From positions 186,001 to 250,000 of the forward strand of contig NZ_JAGYIU010000003.1 of the NCBI RefSeq assembly GCF_018402495.1: a DNA stretch of 64,000 nucleotides, given 5' to 3'. The DNA is from Pseudoalteromonas sp. Lineage in GTDB: Bacteria; Pseudomonadota; Gammaproteobacteria; Enterobacterales; Alteromonadaceae. Both the position numbers and the translations under genes were made by a program. The notes below the pieces were generated by a model. That model did not search any database and was not told the origin of the DNA. It saw nothing but the letters and a program-made list of their open reading frames with translations. The number at the start of each line of letters is the position of its first letter. The first letter of the stretch is position 1. This document shows, one piece after another, positions 7,372 through 16,681 of the stretch.

Positions 7372-8004
7372 ATGGCTATTCACGTTATTTCTCATCCCCT
7401 TGTTCAACATAAGTTAGGTTTAATGCGCGCGCATGGAATTAGCACGAAAAGTTTTCGCGAGTTGTGTTCAGAAGTTGGCACATTATTAACTTACGAAGCC
7501 ACTAAAAACCTAGAATTAGAAGATAACGAAATTACAGGTTGGGACGGTAATAAACTTAAAGTTGAGCATATTAAGGGTAAAAAAATTACCGTGGTGCCAA
7601 TTTTACGTGCGGGCCTTGGGATGATGGACGGCGTAATGCAATTACTCCCAGCGGCTAAAGTGAGTGTAGTGGGTTTAGAGCGTAACGAGGAAACTCTTGA
7701 GCCAGTGCCTTATTTTGAAAAGCTAGTAGGTAATATTGATGAGCGTTTAAGCTTAGTTATTGACCCAATGCTGGCTACTGGTGGTTCTATGATCGCCACC
7801 ATCGATATGCTGAAAAAAGCGGGCTGTAAAGAAATTAAAGTTATTGTACTGGTTGCTGCGCCTGAAGGCGTTGAAAAAACATTAGCCGCTCACCCTGATG
7901 TAGAGATTTTTACGGCCTCAGTTGATAGCCACCTTAATGAAAAAGGCTACATTATCCCAGGATTAGGGGATGCAGGTGATAAAATTTTCGGTACGGTTTA
8001 CTAG
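7372..8004 (+). CDS. upp: uracil phosphoribosyltransferase
   Basis: The enzyme makes UMP from uracil and PRPP in pyrimidine salvage. It has 210 residues (Escherichia coli enzyme 208) and is recognisable throughout. The PRPP-binding motif [12 protein letters not shown] lies at residues 129-140, the family-typical [10 protein letters not shown] near 75-84, and the C-terminal [13 protein letters not shown] at the uracil site. The uracil permease gene follows 9 bases downstream, giving the classical upp-uraA operon. Confidence 0.97.
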   Translation: MAIHVISHPLVQHKLGLMRAHGISTKSFRELCSEVGTLLTYEATKNLELEDNEITGWDGNKLKVEHIKGKKITVVPILRAGLGMMDGVMQLLPAAKVSVVGLERNEETLEPVPYFEKLVGNIDERLSLVIDPMLATGGSMIATIDMLKKAGCKEIKVIVLVAAPEGVEKTLAAHPDVEIFTASVDSHLNEKGYIIPGLGDAGDKIFGTVY

Positions 8005-8013
8005 GGTTTAGCA

Positions 8014-9252
8014 GTGCAAAATAATTCTACGTTTTCAATAAAAACCATTTTAACCGGTGCCCAAATGCTATTTGTAGCGTTTGGTGCGCTGGTATTAGTG
8101 CCTATTTTAACCGGCCTCGATCCGAGTGTTGCCTTGTTTACCGCAGGTTTAGGTACTTTGTTGTTTCAATTTGTCACTAAAGGCCAAGTGCCCATTTTTT
8201 TAGCCTCGTCATTTGCGTTTATTGCACCTATTATTGCCTCAGTGCAAATGTGGGGCATACCCGCCACTATGGGCGGCTTAATGGCGGCCGGCTTTACTTA
8301 TATGCTGTTAAGTTTATTAGTGAAGTTTAAAGGCACTACAACCTTACATAAAATTTTGCCGCCAATTGTGGTAGGCCCAGTGATTATGGTGATTGGCCTA
8401 GCGCTAGCGCCTGTGGCAGTGAATATGGCGATGGGTAAAAGTGGCGATGGCGGCACACAAATTATTGCCTACGACAGTGCCATTATTATTTCTATGCTCT
8501 CATTACTAGTCACTTTAGTGTTTGCCGTGTGGGGTAAGGGGGTATTTAAACTGATCCCTATTTTAGCCGGTGTTGTTGCCGGTTACACGCTATCGTTATT
8601 TATGGGCGTAGTACAGTTTGAAACAGTCAGTAATGCACAGTGGTTGGCAGTGCCTAACTTTGTACTGCCAGAGTTTAAATGGCAGGCTATTTTATTTATG
8701 GTGCCGGTGGCAATTGCGCCTGCTATTGAACACATTGGCGACATGATGGCAATTAGCCAAGTTACAAAAAAAGACTATTTGAAAAAACCAGGACTACATC
8801 GCACCTTATTTGGTGATGGTTTAGCCACGTCTGCTGCATCCTTATTTGGCGGCCCACCTAACACCACTTACTCAGAGGTAACTGGTGCGGTAATGCTTAC
8901 TAAAAACTTTAACCCCAAAGTAATGATGTGGACTGCCATTATTGCGATATGTTTAGCCTTTGTAGCTAAAATGGGCGCGGGCTTGCAAACCATTCCGGTC
9001 CCTGTGATGGGCGGCATAATGATTTTATTATTTGGCTCTATTGCCGTTATTGGCTTAAATACATTGGTTAAATCGGGCGATGACTTAAGCGAACCTCGCA
9101 ATTTAAGTATTGTGGCGCTTATTTTAATTTGCGGTATTGGTGGTATGCACATTGGTAGTAGCCAGTTTAGCCTTGAAGGTGTGAGCTTATGCGCTATTTT
9201 AGGCATAGTATTAAACTTAGTATTACCCAAAGCACAGAGCAACCAGAGTTAA
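8014..9252 (+). CDS. uraA: uracil permease
   Basis: This is an inner-membrane uracil:proton symporter of the NCS2 family with 412 residues and about 14 membrane segments. Family features include PIFLASSFAFIAPI near residue 60, IEHIGDMMA (the Glu/His region lining the substrate site) near 239, and GGPPNTTYSEVTGA near 280. It starts with GTG at 8014, close after upp, and should be co-transcribed. A strong terminator follows. Confidence 0.95.
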   Translation: MQNNSTFSIKTILTGAQMLFVAFGALVLVPILTGLDPSVALFTAGLGTLLFQFVTKGQVPIFLASSFAFIAPIIASVQMWGIPATMGGLMAAGFTYMLLSLLVKFKGTTTLHKILPPIVVGPVIMVIGLALAPVAVNMAMGKSGDGGTQIIAYDSAIIISMLSLLVTLVFAVWGKGVFKLIPILAGVVAGYTLSLFMGVVQFETVSNAQWLAVPNFVLPEFKWQAILFMVPVAIAPAIEHIGDMMAISQVTKKDYLKKPGLHRTLFGDGLATSAASLFGGPPNTTYSEVTGAVMLTKNFNPKVMMWTAIIAICLAFVAKMGAGLQTIPVPVMGGIMILLFGSIAVIGLNTLVKSGDDLSEPRNLSIVALILICGIGGMHIGSSQFSLEGVSLCAILGIVLNLVLPKAQSNQS

Positions 9253-9281
9253 ATTTGCACTGTGGCTAAAAATATTGCACC

Positions 9282-9313
9282 AAAAAAGCGCATTTTAAAT
9301 GCGCTTTTTTTTT
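9282..9313 (+). terminator. intrinsic terminator of upp-uraA
   Basis: AAAGCGCATTT and AAATGCGCTTT form a near-perfect stem followed by a run of nine T, with an A-run on the other side. Confidence 0.9.
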
Positions 9314-9416
9314 AACCTACTAAAAAGTAACAATAAATAATATTGGTCTAGTAACTGCATTTCCTTAGTCATACCCTATAGTTGATTAAGGGATTGTTAT
9401 ATTGGAGGCCAATAGT

Positions 9417-11141
9417 GTGGATATAAATGCTTTTTTAGTAAAACATCAATTGCCGTTGAAATATCAATATATTAGTGAGCAGTATTTTTCTGTGATTGCT
9501 CAGGATATGTTAACCAGCAAAAAAAATGCGCCTTTACTTGTCGCGATTAATGGCTGCCAAGGTTCAGGAAAAACCACGCTTGGTGACTATTTAGTGACTT
9601 GGTTTGAGCAAAACACCCACCTAAATTGTGTCGCACTCTCTATTGATGACTTTTATTTATCAACCCAAAAGCGTCAGCAGTTAGCGCAAGATATACATTG
9701 TTTATTTGCCACCCGTGGAGTTCCAGGCACACATGATGTTGCCCTTATGGATAACACCATTAGTCGTTTATTAAATGCAGAAGTAAATGTACCGCTGCCG
9801 CGTTTTGACAAGCAACAAGATGAACCCGTAGCAAAAAATAAATGGTTAACTAATAGCCAGCCAGTCGATATTGTTATTTTAGAAGGGTGGTGTGTAGCCA
9901 GTGAACCACAGCAGCCTTTTACCTTAATTGAGCCTATTAATGAGCTAGAAAAATCATACGATCAGCAAGGTGCGTGGCGTCGCTGTATTAATAGCTGTTT
10001 AGCCAATGAGTATAAAGCTGTATTTAATAAAATTGACTATACAATAATGCTCAAAGCCCCGAGTTTTGATGATGTGTTTGCATGGCGACAAGAGCAAGAG
10101 CACAAGTTAATTGCTAAACACGGCCAAGGTGCGGGTACCATGACTGACGAGCAGCTACTGTGGTTTATTTCTCACTTTGAACGTATTACCCGAGAAAATT
10201 TAAATACCCTCAGTGCTAAAGCGAATGCATTAATAGAGCTTGATAGTCACCGTGATGTAGTCGCAATGCAGCTTACTAGCGACAATATTAGTCAACCCAT
10301 TATTTTTACCGATTTAGATGGTACGTTATTAAATCATAACGACTACAGCACCGAAGCGGTCGACACTTTATTACAAGAGCTGCAATACAGCGGTGTGCCG
10401 GTGATATTTAACACCAGTAAAACGTTTAGTGAAGTGGTAGCACTGCAACAAGCACTCAATATTAAACAGCCTTTTATTGTTGAAAATGGCTCGGCTGTCT
10501 ATATCCCTGAAAATTACTTTACCCTCAGACCCATTGGCTGCAGCGAATACCAAGGCTATTGGTGTTATTCATTTGCGGCACCCATTAGCAATTTATGGGC
10601 TGATTTAACACACCTAAAAAAAGATTACAGCGATCAATATAGTTTATTCAGTGAGTTATCGTGTGAGCAGGTAATGCACATCACTGGGTTAAACGCGATA
10701 CAGGCGGCGCAAGCACAAAATCGTCAATATTCAGATCCGCTCTGCTGGCATGGCGAAGAGCACAAACTCAACGAATTTATAAACGCAATAACAGTGTACG
10801 GCTACGACGTTAAAGTAGGCGGGCGCTTTATTCATATTGGTAAAAATACCGATAAAAGCATGGCGCAACAATGGCTAGTGAAACAGTTTACTGCGCAGTT
10901 TACTAAGCCGCTAAGCATTATTGCGCTTGGGGATAGTGATAACGATAAGCAAATGCTCGAAGAGGCAGATATTGCCATTATTATTGCCAATCCAGAGAGT
11001 AAAAAGCCGGTTAAATTAACCCATAACAAAGCGCGTTATTCTCAGTTGCCAGCGCCGTTAGGCTGGGTAGAAGAAATCACTGCATTACCTTGTATTAACA
11101 GCATTTTACCCAATTTTGAGGAGTATAGTTTATATGGCTGA
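9417..11141 (+). CDS. fused D-glycerate 3-kinase and glucosyl-3-phosphoglycerate phosphatase
   Basis: This is a two-domain, 574-residue protein. Residues ~1-285 form a GLYK-type P-loop kinase: AINGCQGSGKTT near 44-55, SIDDFYLS, and a C-terminal HFERITRENL typical of plant/bacterial D-glycerate 3-kinases. Residues ~293-574 form a HAD phosphatase of the mannosyl-3-phosphoglycerate phosphatase type, with nucleophile motif DLDGT (~299), NTSKT, VENGSA and GDSDND. With the next two genes, the phosphatase would convert glucosyl-3-phosphoglycerate to glucosylglycerate, and the kinase would re-phosphorylate glycerate released by phosphorolysis. GTG 9417 is chosen because GGAGG (9404-9408) overlaps an earlier in-frame TTG. 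The fusion is notable. Specificities are inferred. Confidence 0.8.
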   Translation: MDINAFLVKHQLPLKYQYISEQYFSVIAQDMLTSKKNAPLLVAINGCQGSGKTTLGDYLVTWFEQNTHLNCVALSIDDFYLSTQKRQQLAQDIHCLFATRGVPGTHDVALMDNTISRLLNAEVNVPLPRFDKQQDEPVAKNKWLTNSQPVDIVILEGWCVASEPQQPFTLIEPINELEKSYDQQGAWRRCINSCLANEYKAVFNKIDYTIMLKAPSFDDVFAWRQEQEHKLIAKHGQGAGTMTDEQLLWFISHFERITRENLNTLSAKANALIELDSHRDVVAMQLTSDNISQPIIFTDLDGTLLNHNDYSTEAVDTLLQELQYSGVPVIFNTSKTFSEVVALQQALNIKQPFIVENGSAVYIPENYFTLRPIGCSEYQGYWCYSFAAPISNLWADLTHLKKDYSDQYSLFSELSCEQVMHITGLNAIQAAQAQNRQYSDPLCWHGEEHKLNEFINAITVYGYDVKVGGRFIHIGKNTDKSMAQQWLVKQFTAQFTKPLSIIALGDSDNDKQMLEEADIAIIIANPESKKPVKLTHNKARYSQLPAPLGWVEEITALPCINSILPNFEEYSLYG

Positions 11142-12354
11142 TTTTTATCAAAATGGCATCATTACAACGTTACATAATATTGCCAACAGACCCGTAGACG
11201 ATTTAGAAAAAGAGTTACTTGGTTTTAGTAAACAGCGACCCATGGGGCTTATATTGCCTTCATTATTCAGCGAGTTAGAAGGCCCCGCGCTACAAAATAT
11301 TGTTAAAGAGCTGCAAAAAGTACCGTATTTATCGCAAATTACTATAGGGCTAGACAGAGCCGACGAAAGCCAATACCGTTATGCACTTAACTTTTTTAAA
11401 GCGCTTGATCAAAACCACAAAGTACTTTGGAACGACGGGCCACGCTTACAAGCGCTCGATAAAGAGCTTCAAGCCTTAGGTGTGGCGCCACGTGAGCTTG
11501 GTAAAGGGCGTAATGTGTGGTATTGCATGGGGTATAAACTAGCTACTGCGGAGGTTGAGTCAATAGCACTACATGATTGCGATATTTTAACTTATGACCG
11601 AGGCTTATTAGCGCGGTTAATATACCCTGTGGCACACCCTCGATTTAACTATGAGTTTTGTAAAGGCTTTTACCCGCGTACTGCTAATGGAAAAATAAAT
11701 GGTCGAGTATCGCGGTTATTGGTTACTCCGTTATTACGTTCGTTTAAAACCATTTTAGGCAGCCGTGATTACCTTGAGTACATGGATTCGTTTCGCTACC
11801 CATTAGCCGGTGAGTTTTCATTTAGACGTGATGTATTAAACGATATTCGTATTCCTAGTGACTGGGGGTTAGAAATTGGCGTATTAAGTGAAATGTACCG
11901 TAATTATTCTCATAACCGATTATGCCAAGTCGATATTGCGGATAACTACGATCATAAACATCAGGCGTTATCGCTCGACGACCAAACTGCTGGCCTTTCT
12001 AAAATGTCGATTGATATCACCAAAGCACTATTTAGAAAGTTAGCAACGCAAGGGGTTACCTTTACCAGCGAAACCATTCGCTCATTAAAAGCCACATATT
12101 ATCGCATTGGCTTAGACTTTATTGAAACCTATCATAATGATGCGTTAATGAACGGTTTAACCCTTGATATTCACCAAGAAGAAAAAGCCGTTGAAATGTT
12201 TGCGCAAAATATCATGAATGCCGGTCAGCACTTTTTAGAAAACCCAATGGAAGCCCCCTTTGTGCCGAGTTGGAACCGTGTAGCCTCGGCAATGCCTGAC
12301 GTACTAGAGCGTTTAAAAGAAGCCGTAGAGCTAGATAACGAGCAATACAGTTAA
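11134..12354 (+). CDS. gpgS: glucosyl-3-phosphoglycerate synthase, GT81-like
   Basis: This 406-residue cytoplasmic GT-A glycosyltransferase resembles bacterial GpgS/MpgS-type enzymes that join glucose from a sugar nucleotide to 3-phosphoglycerate. ALHDCDI near residues 145-151 contains the metal-binding DxD. LPSLFSELEG near 41, IGLDRAD near 71 and SDWGLEIGVLSEM in the middle match the fold. The gene overlaps the end of the kinase-phosphatase gene by 8 bases and is followed by a GH13 phosphorylase 20 bases later. The three form an operon for synthesis and breakdown of glucosylglycerate. The nucleotide preference (ADP-, GDP- or UDP-glucose) cannot be told. Confidence 0.8.
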   Translation: MADFYQNGIITTLHNIANRPVDDLEKELLGFSKQRPMGLILPSLFSELEGPALQNIVKELQKVPYLSQITIGLDRADESQYRYALNFFKALDQNHKVLWNDGPRLQALDKELQALGVAPRELGKGRNVWYCMGYKLATAEVESIALHDCDILTYDRGLLARLIYPVAHPRFNYEFCKGFYPRTANGKINGRVSRLLVTPLLRSFKTILGSRDYLEYMDSFRYPLAGEFSFRRDVLNDIRIPSDWGLEIGVLSEMYRNYSHNRLCQVDIADNYDHKHQALSLDDQTAGLSKMSIDITKALFRKLATQGVTFTSETIRSLKATYYRIGLDFIETYHNDALMNGLTLDIHQEEKAVEMFAQNIMNAGQHFLENPMEAPFVPSWNRVASAMPDVLERLKEAVELDNEQYS

Positions 12355-12374
12355 CATCATTAAACGAGGCGCCT

Positions 12375-14153
12375 GTGAATATAGTTAAAGAACAGTTTTT
12401 TCAACGAGTTGAACAACATTTACAAGCTATTTATCAAGGGGTTGAATTACCGATAGCAGTAAGCGAATTGACTGAAGAATTGATCACCTTAATTTTAGGT
12501 GATAACCCACTTCGCGATCCCACGCCACACACCAATCGCTGGGATGAGCAAGATGTTGTGTTAATTGCCTATGGCGATTCGATTATAAACCATGAAGACA
12601 GTGATTTAGCCGTAGGCACCCCTTTGGAGGCGCCTTTAAAAACCTTGCATCGCTTTATAAAAGAGCAGTGCGATCATCAGCTTAATGCACTGCACATTTT
12701 ACCCTTTTATCCGTATAGCTCAGATGAAGGGTTTGCGGTAATGAACTATGCGCAAGTCAATGAAGCGCTGGGCGACTGGCAAGACATCAACGCGATTGCA
12801 AAAGATGTAAAACTGATGGCTGATTTAGTCATTAATCATTGCTCTAGTCGAAGTATTTGGTTTGAAAACTTTTTAACCGACACACACCCCGGAAAAGATT
12901 ACTTTAAAACAGCCAGTTTAACTGACGATTTAAGCCAAGTCGTGCGCCCACGAACCTCGCCATTATTACATACGGTAGCCACAGCAAGCGGTGATAAGCA
13001 TGTATGGTGTACATTTAGTCACGATCAAGTGGATTTTAATTTTGAAAACCCCGAAGTATTAAAAGAGTTTGTCGGCATTATTCGTCATTATTTAGACAAC
13101 GGTATTTGCTTATTTCGCCTTGATGCTGTGGCCTTTTTATGGAAACAACTTAATACCAGTTGTATAAACTTACCGCAAACCCACGAAGTAGTGCGTTTAT
13201 TACGAACGCTGATTGAGCATGCCGAGCCAAGTGTGGTGATCATCACCGAGACTAATATTCCCAATCAGGAGAACTTGTCTTACTTTGGTAATGCCAACGA
13301 AGCCCATGCAATTTACAACTTTGCCTTGCCGCCGCTGTTATTGCATACCTTACTCAGTGGTGATAGTACGGCGCTTAAGCATTGGATGATGAGTATGCCG
13401 CCTGCACAAAACGGCACTGCGTATTTTAATTTTATTGCTTCTCACGATGGCATTGGTTTAAGGTCAATTGAAGGCTTGCTGCAACCCAGTGAGGTTGCTT
13501 CTTTAGTCAGTACCACCATGCAATTTGGGGGACGCGTTTCAATGCGTACTAGTCACGATGGCACACATACCCCGTATGAGCTAAATATTGCCTTGTTTGA
13601 TGCCTTACAAGGAACGCATAATGGCGCGGATAAATTTGGCCTTGAGCGCTTTTTATGTGCTCACGCCATTATGTTTGCAATGGAGGGGATCCCAGGGCTG
13701 TATATACATAGTTTACTTGGCACCACTAATGACTATGAACGCTTTGATAATTCGCAGCACAATCGCGCCATTAACCGTCATCGCTGGCAAGAGTCAAAAT
13801 TATTAGCGGCAATTGCAGAAAAATATAGTCATCATCATCAAGTATTCAATGGAATAAAACAGTTATTAGCAGTGCGTAAAAGGCAAGCGGCATTTCATCC
13901 TAATGCAACACAGTTTACTTTGCATTTAGGAGAGGGGTTATTTGGTTTTTGGCGACAAAGCATTGACCGCCAGCAAAGTATTTTTTGTATTTATAATATC
14001 AGCAGTCAGCCACAAAGCTTAACTTTGGCCGATTTGAACTTAATAAATACACAGCAATGGCATGAGCTGCTCTCTAAAACAGTGCTGGATGAAGAGCTTA
14101 AAATTATGCAATTAGCACCGTATCAAACACTCTGGTTATCTAATAGATCATAA
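12375..14153 (+). CDS. GH13_18 sucrose-phosphorylase-like enzyme, probable glucosylglycerate phosphorylase
   Basis: This 592-residue GH13 protein has the subfamily 18 layout. The nucleophile Asp lies in FRLDAVAF, the acid/base Glu in ITETNIP, and the third Asp in SHDGIG. Subfamily 18 contains phosphorylases acting on sucrose, glucosylglycerol and glucosylglycerate. The neighbouring synthase and glycerate kinase point to glucosylglycerate plus phosphate giving glucose-1-phosphate plus D-glycerate. It starts with GTG at 12375 behind GAGG. No signal peptide, so it is cytoplasmic. Sucrose phosphorylase is the main alternative, but no sucrose genes are nearby. Confidence 0.78.
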   Translation: MNIVKEQFFQRVEQHLQAIYQGVELPIAVSELTEELITLILGDNPLRDPTPHTNRWDEQDVVLIAYGDSIINHEDSDLAVGTPLEAPLKTLHRFIKEQCDHQLNALHILPFYPYSSDEGFAVMNYAQVNEALGDWQDINAIAKDVKLMADLVINHCSSRSIWFENFLTDTHPGKDYFKTASLTDDLSQVVRPRTSPLLHTVATASGDKHVWCTFSHDQVDFNFENPEVLKEFVGIIRHYLDNGICLFRLDAVAFLWKQLNTSCINLPQTHEVVRLLRTLIEHAEPSVVIITETNIPNQENLSYFGNANEAHAIYNFALPPLLLHTLLSGDSTALKHWMMSMPPAQNGTAYFNFIASHDGIGLRSIEGLLQPSEVASLVSTTMQFGGRVSMRTSHDGTHTPYELNIALFDALQGTHNGADKFGLERFLCAHAIMFAMEGIPGLYIHSLLGTTNDYERFDNSQHNRAINRHRWQESKLLAAIAEKYSHHHQVFNGIKQLLAVRKRQAAFHPNATQFTLHLGEGLFGFWRQSIDRQQSIFCIYNISSQPQSLTLADLNLINTQQWHELLSKTVLDEELKIMQLAPYQTLWLSNRS

Positions 14154-14174
14154 ATAACGACGTTTAAAGTAATC

Positions 14175-14207
14175 AATGTAACTGTAAAGGGGCTTTACAG
14201 TTACATT
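14175..14207. terminator. perfect 15-bp hairpin between convergent genes
   Basis: AATGTAACTGTAAAG, loop GGG, then the exact complement. It separates the phosphorylase gene from the convergent binding-protein gene and overlaps that gene's stop codon by two bases. There is no long T-run, so termination may be weak or the hairpin may protect mRNA ends. Confidence 0.6.
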
Positions 14208-15279
14208 ACTCAAGCGCGAGTATTAAGTTCTCTATAGTAAATTCAACTTTGTCTGGGCGGGTTTTACTAAACTGCGAAAAGTCTATTTTTGCTAAGTTAT
14301 TTGCACTAATTGCATTATATAAAGGTTTATTTGTATCGTTGAGTGGCTGAAAAATATTAACCCTAGTATGTTCAAGGGGCCAATGATTAGCATTTTTATG
14401 GTTGTCAAATAGGTTAACAATTGCATAAGCACCTAAAAATACATGGCCACCAATCGTTATATCAAGCGCTGAAATATTTTTAGGCTCAGAATCCCAGTTA
14501 ATCCCTCCCACAATAACCTGCGATTGTTTGTTAAGTTGTGTTAATGCTCTTTTAGCACCAAACGCAATGGCATCATTTGCGCACCAAATAATGTTAATTT
14601 CAGGGGCTTTTTGCATATAGGCCATGGTTTTTGTGAAGCCTTCTTGCTCTGACCAATTTGCAACCTCTTCAGCGATTAACGTTACTTGCGGTGTTTGCGC
14701 TAAAAAATCCATTAAACCTTGGGTGCGCATAACAGCCGCAGGGGTTGTGTAATCACCTAATAATGCGAGAGTATGCGCTTGTGTCTTTTCGCTAACCCTA
14801 TTGTAAAGTTCTTGCATTAATAGTTTGCCTGCAACACGATTATTGGGAATTATACTGCCGATCACATTGGTGCCATTTGTACGTAGCTTCTCGAGTGATG
14901 CTAAAGAAGGGCGATTTAATAAAAAATAAATAGGGACATTTTTACTGTCTATTTTAGATAGGTAATGACTGGTGACATTTTTTTCGTTTACTAATATCAA
15001 ATAATCAGGCTTGTCGTTAATGGCCTGCTGAATCAGCTCTTTCATTAAAATATGATTTCGGTTGGCGTACTTTATATTTAATGTCACATCTAAATCAGTG
15101 GCAGCATTTTGCATAATTTTAGAAACATGAAACCAAAAATCACCGGTTTTATTGCTCTCAGCTTCAATGGAATTTGAAAAGCCAGGATTGATGAATATGA
15201 TCTCTAAGGCATTAATACTGCAACTACTTAATAGCAGGCAGGTATAAGTTATCAGGCGGTACAATTTAAACAATGGCAT
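14206..15279 (-). CDS. periplasmic sugar-binding-like protein (Peripla_BP type)
   Basis: This is a 357-residue exported protein with a signal sequence ending near residue 24. It has the two-lobe type I periplasmic binding fold: an opening strand LEIIFINPG, hinge-like segments, and IIWCANDAIAFGAKRAL near residue 230 and VGGINWD near 258. This last part is typical of ribose/galactose-type binding proteins. No permease or ATPase gene adjoins, so it may feed a sensor kinase or a distant transporter. It faces the glucosylglycerate operon tail to tail, so a link is only positional. The ligand is unknown. Confidence 0.7.
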   Translation of the reverse strand: MPLFKLYRLITYTCLLLSSCSINALEIIFINPGFSNSIEAESNKTGDFWFHVSKIMQNAATDLDVTLNIKYANRNHILMKELIQQAINDKPDYLILVNEKNVTSHYLSKIDSKNVPIYFLLNRPSLASLEKLRTNGTNVIGSIIPNNRVAGKLLMQELYNRVSEKTQAHTLALLGDYTTPAAVMRTQGLMDFLAQTPQVTLIAEEVANWSEQEGFTKTMAYMQKAPEINIIWCANDAIAFGAKRALTQLNKQSQVIVGGINWDSEPKNISALDITIGGHVFLGAYAIVNLFDNHKNANHWPLEHTRVNIFQPLNDTNKPLYNAISANNLAKIDFSQFSKTRPDKVEFTIENLILALE

Positions 15280-15416
15280 ATGTTTCTCTATAGATTTTAT
15301 AAAGCTCGATTTTTTACCTTACTAACTAGCTCCTTGGTGACATCTAAGCGTTATGCTATATAATACCCCAGTAAGTTTAGCATGTATGCAGCAATTAATT
15401 TTTTTAGGATTTATGA

Positions 15417-15806
15417 ATGAAAGCAGTTTTATTGTTAATAGTATTGCTCTTTAGTCAAACAGTTGCCGCTAATGACGTAAGTGATTTAGAAAAGACCATG
15501 AAAAGTATTGGGCTGGCTTATAAACAAAGTGTTGAAGCAACCCAGCTAGCAGAATTTAATAGTGCTATCGATCGATTTATTGAATTGATAGCGCAAGGTA
15601 AGCAAGCCAAATTTTATAAAGAAGCTGAGAAGTCGGTGCAAGGGCTCGATAAGGTCCTTGCTCAAGCCCAGTTGGCAAAAAAAGTAGCGAATGAGCAAGG
15701 ACTCGAAGCTGCAAAACAACCACTTAAAGCGATTGATAATTTACGCAAAAAATATCACAAATTACATGAGCCTCCTGGCTTTTTTGAATTACTGTTTGGA
15801 AAATAA
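15417..15806 (+). CDS. cytochrome b562-family protein
   Basis: This periplasmic four-helix-bundle protein has 129 residues, with a signal peptide ending after residue 18. M28 in DLEKTMK and H114 in KKYHKLH sit where the axial haem ligands of cytochrome b562 (Met7 and His102 of the mature E. coli protein) are expected, so haem binding is plausible. A small C-terminal extension (PPGFFELLFGK) is present. An OsmC-like gene follows 9 bases later, so the two are probably co-transcribed. The electron partner is unknown. Confidence 0.7.
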   Translation: MKAVLLLIVLLFSQTVAANDVSDLEKTMKSIGLAYKQSVEATQLAEFNSAIDRFIELIAQGKQAKFYKEAEKSVQGLDKVLAQAQLAKKVANEQGLEAAKQPLKAIDNLRKKYHKLHEPPGFFELLFGK

Positions 15807-15815
15807 GGATTAGCA

Positions 15816-16202
15816 ATGGAAATTTCAGTTTCAATGTTAGACGGTCAAAAGTTGAGTGCTAAGTTTGGTGAGCATGAAGTGATAAGCGATCAAAGCATCA
15901 ATGCAGGTGGTGGGGCAGAGCACCCAGAACCGTTTGACTACTTTTTGGTAAGCATGGTTTTGTGCGCTGGTTTTTACGCTCGTAAGTTTTGTCAGCAAAG
16001 AGAGATCTCAACCGACGGCATGACGCTGACACAAAATAACGAGAATGTGGATGAAAACGGTAAAAAACGTTTTTCTATTGAAATTGGGTTGCCTGAAGGT
16101 TTCCCCGATAAATATAAAAAAGCACTTATTGCTGCTGTAAATACATGCACCGTGAAAAAGGTTATTCAGGCAGTGCCTGAGTTTTCTGTTGAAGTTAAAT
16201 AA
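15816..16202 (+). CDS. OsmC-like peroxidase-family protein
   Basis: This 128-residue member of the OsmC/Ohr superfamily of thiol-dependent hydroperoxide reductases carries C50 in the first helix (SMVLCAGF) and C111 in NTCTVKK. These correspond to the usual redox-active pair; an extra C59 is present. The canonical PxxxLLxSLxxC region is modified (PFDYFLVSMVLC). It is cytoplasmic, directly downstream of the cytochrome b562-like gene, and followed by a strong terminator. The actual substrate is unknown. Confidence 0.8.
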   Translation: MEISVSMLDGQKLSAKFGEHEVISDQSINAGGGAEHPEPFDYFLVSMVLCAGFYARKFCQQREISTDGMTLTQNNENVDENGKKRFSIEIGLPEGFPDKYKKALIAAVNTCTVKKVIQAVPEFSVEVK

Positions 16203-16234
16203 ACAACTAAACAACTAAACACTCTTTAACAAAA

Positions 16235-16270
16235 ATGCCGAGTAATAAACTCGGCATTATTATTTTATTC
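16235..16270 (+). terminator. intrinsic terminator
   Basis: ATGCCGAGT and ACTCGGCAT enclose AATAA, followed by a T-rich tail. It serves the OsmC-like gene and also lies just beyond the convergent rpmJ2. Confidence 0.85.
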
Positions 16271-16272
16271 CA

Positions 16273-16407
16273 CTATTTTTTCTTCATACCCTGTACGGCC
16301 TTAAATCTAGGGTTATCTTTACATATCACAAACACGCGCCCTTTACGCTTTACAATTTGACAACCTGGTCGTTGCTTTGCGCTTTTTAATGAACTTAATA
16401 CTTTCAT
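16273..16407 (-). CDS. rpmJ2: ribosomal protein bL36, zinc-free paralogue
   Basis: This is a 44-residue protein beginning [16 protein letters not shown], with [21 protein letters not shown]. It is the type of L36 that lacks the full CxxC...C...H zinc ligand set, with only two Cys and no closing His. Such paralogues replace the zinc-binding L36 when zinc is scarce. It overlaps the upstream rpmE2 by four bases (ATGA), so the two are co-translated. The Zur-like palindrome upstream of rpmE2 would control both. Confidence 0.92.
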   Translation of the reverse strand: MKVLSSLKSAKQRPGCQIVKRKGRVFVICKDNPRFKAVQGMKKK

Positions 16408-16670
16408 TTGCTTTCCTTTTTAGCAGTAGACAGATTTTTAAAACGACGATTAAATTGCGCAACGCGGCCATCAGATGCCAGCGTTTTTTGTTTGCCTGTA
16501 TAAAATGGGTGTGAGTCAGATGAAACATCAATAGGTACATAGGGATATGTATTACCGTCAATTTCGATAGTGCGGTCGGTTTTGATGGTTGAACCTATAA
16601 TGAAATATGAATCGGCTGCAGTATCATGAAAAGCAACCATATGGTAATCAGGGTGAATATTTGGTTTCAT
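16404..16670 (-). CDS. rpmE2: ribosomal protein bL31 type B, zinc-free paralogue
   Basis: This 88-residue L31B protein begins [10 protein letters not shown] and contains [17 protein letters not shown] and [15 protein letters not shown]. It has no Cys, so it is the zinc-independent form, which can displace the zinc-containing L31 on ribosomes during zinc limitation. It is the first gene of a two-gene operon with rpmJ2. A candidate Zur operator lies just upstream. Confidence 0.96.
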   Translation of the reverse strand: MKPNIHPDYHMVAFHDTAADSYFIIGSTIKTDRTIEIDGNTYPYVPIDVSSDSHPFYTGKQKTLASDGRVAQFNRRFKNLSTAKKESK

Positions 16671-16681
16671 TAAATGTCTCC

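Noticed and set aside
12375..14153. Sucrose phosphorylase
   Set aside because: No sucrose transporter, invertase or fructokinase genes are near. The operon partners act on glycerate derivatives.
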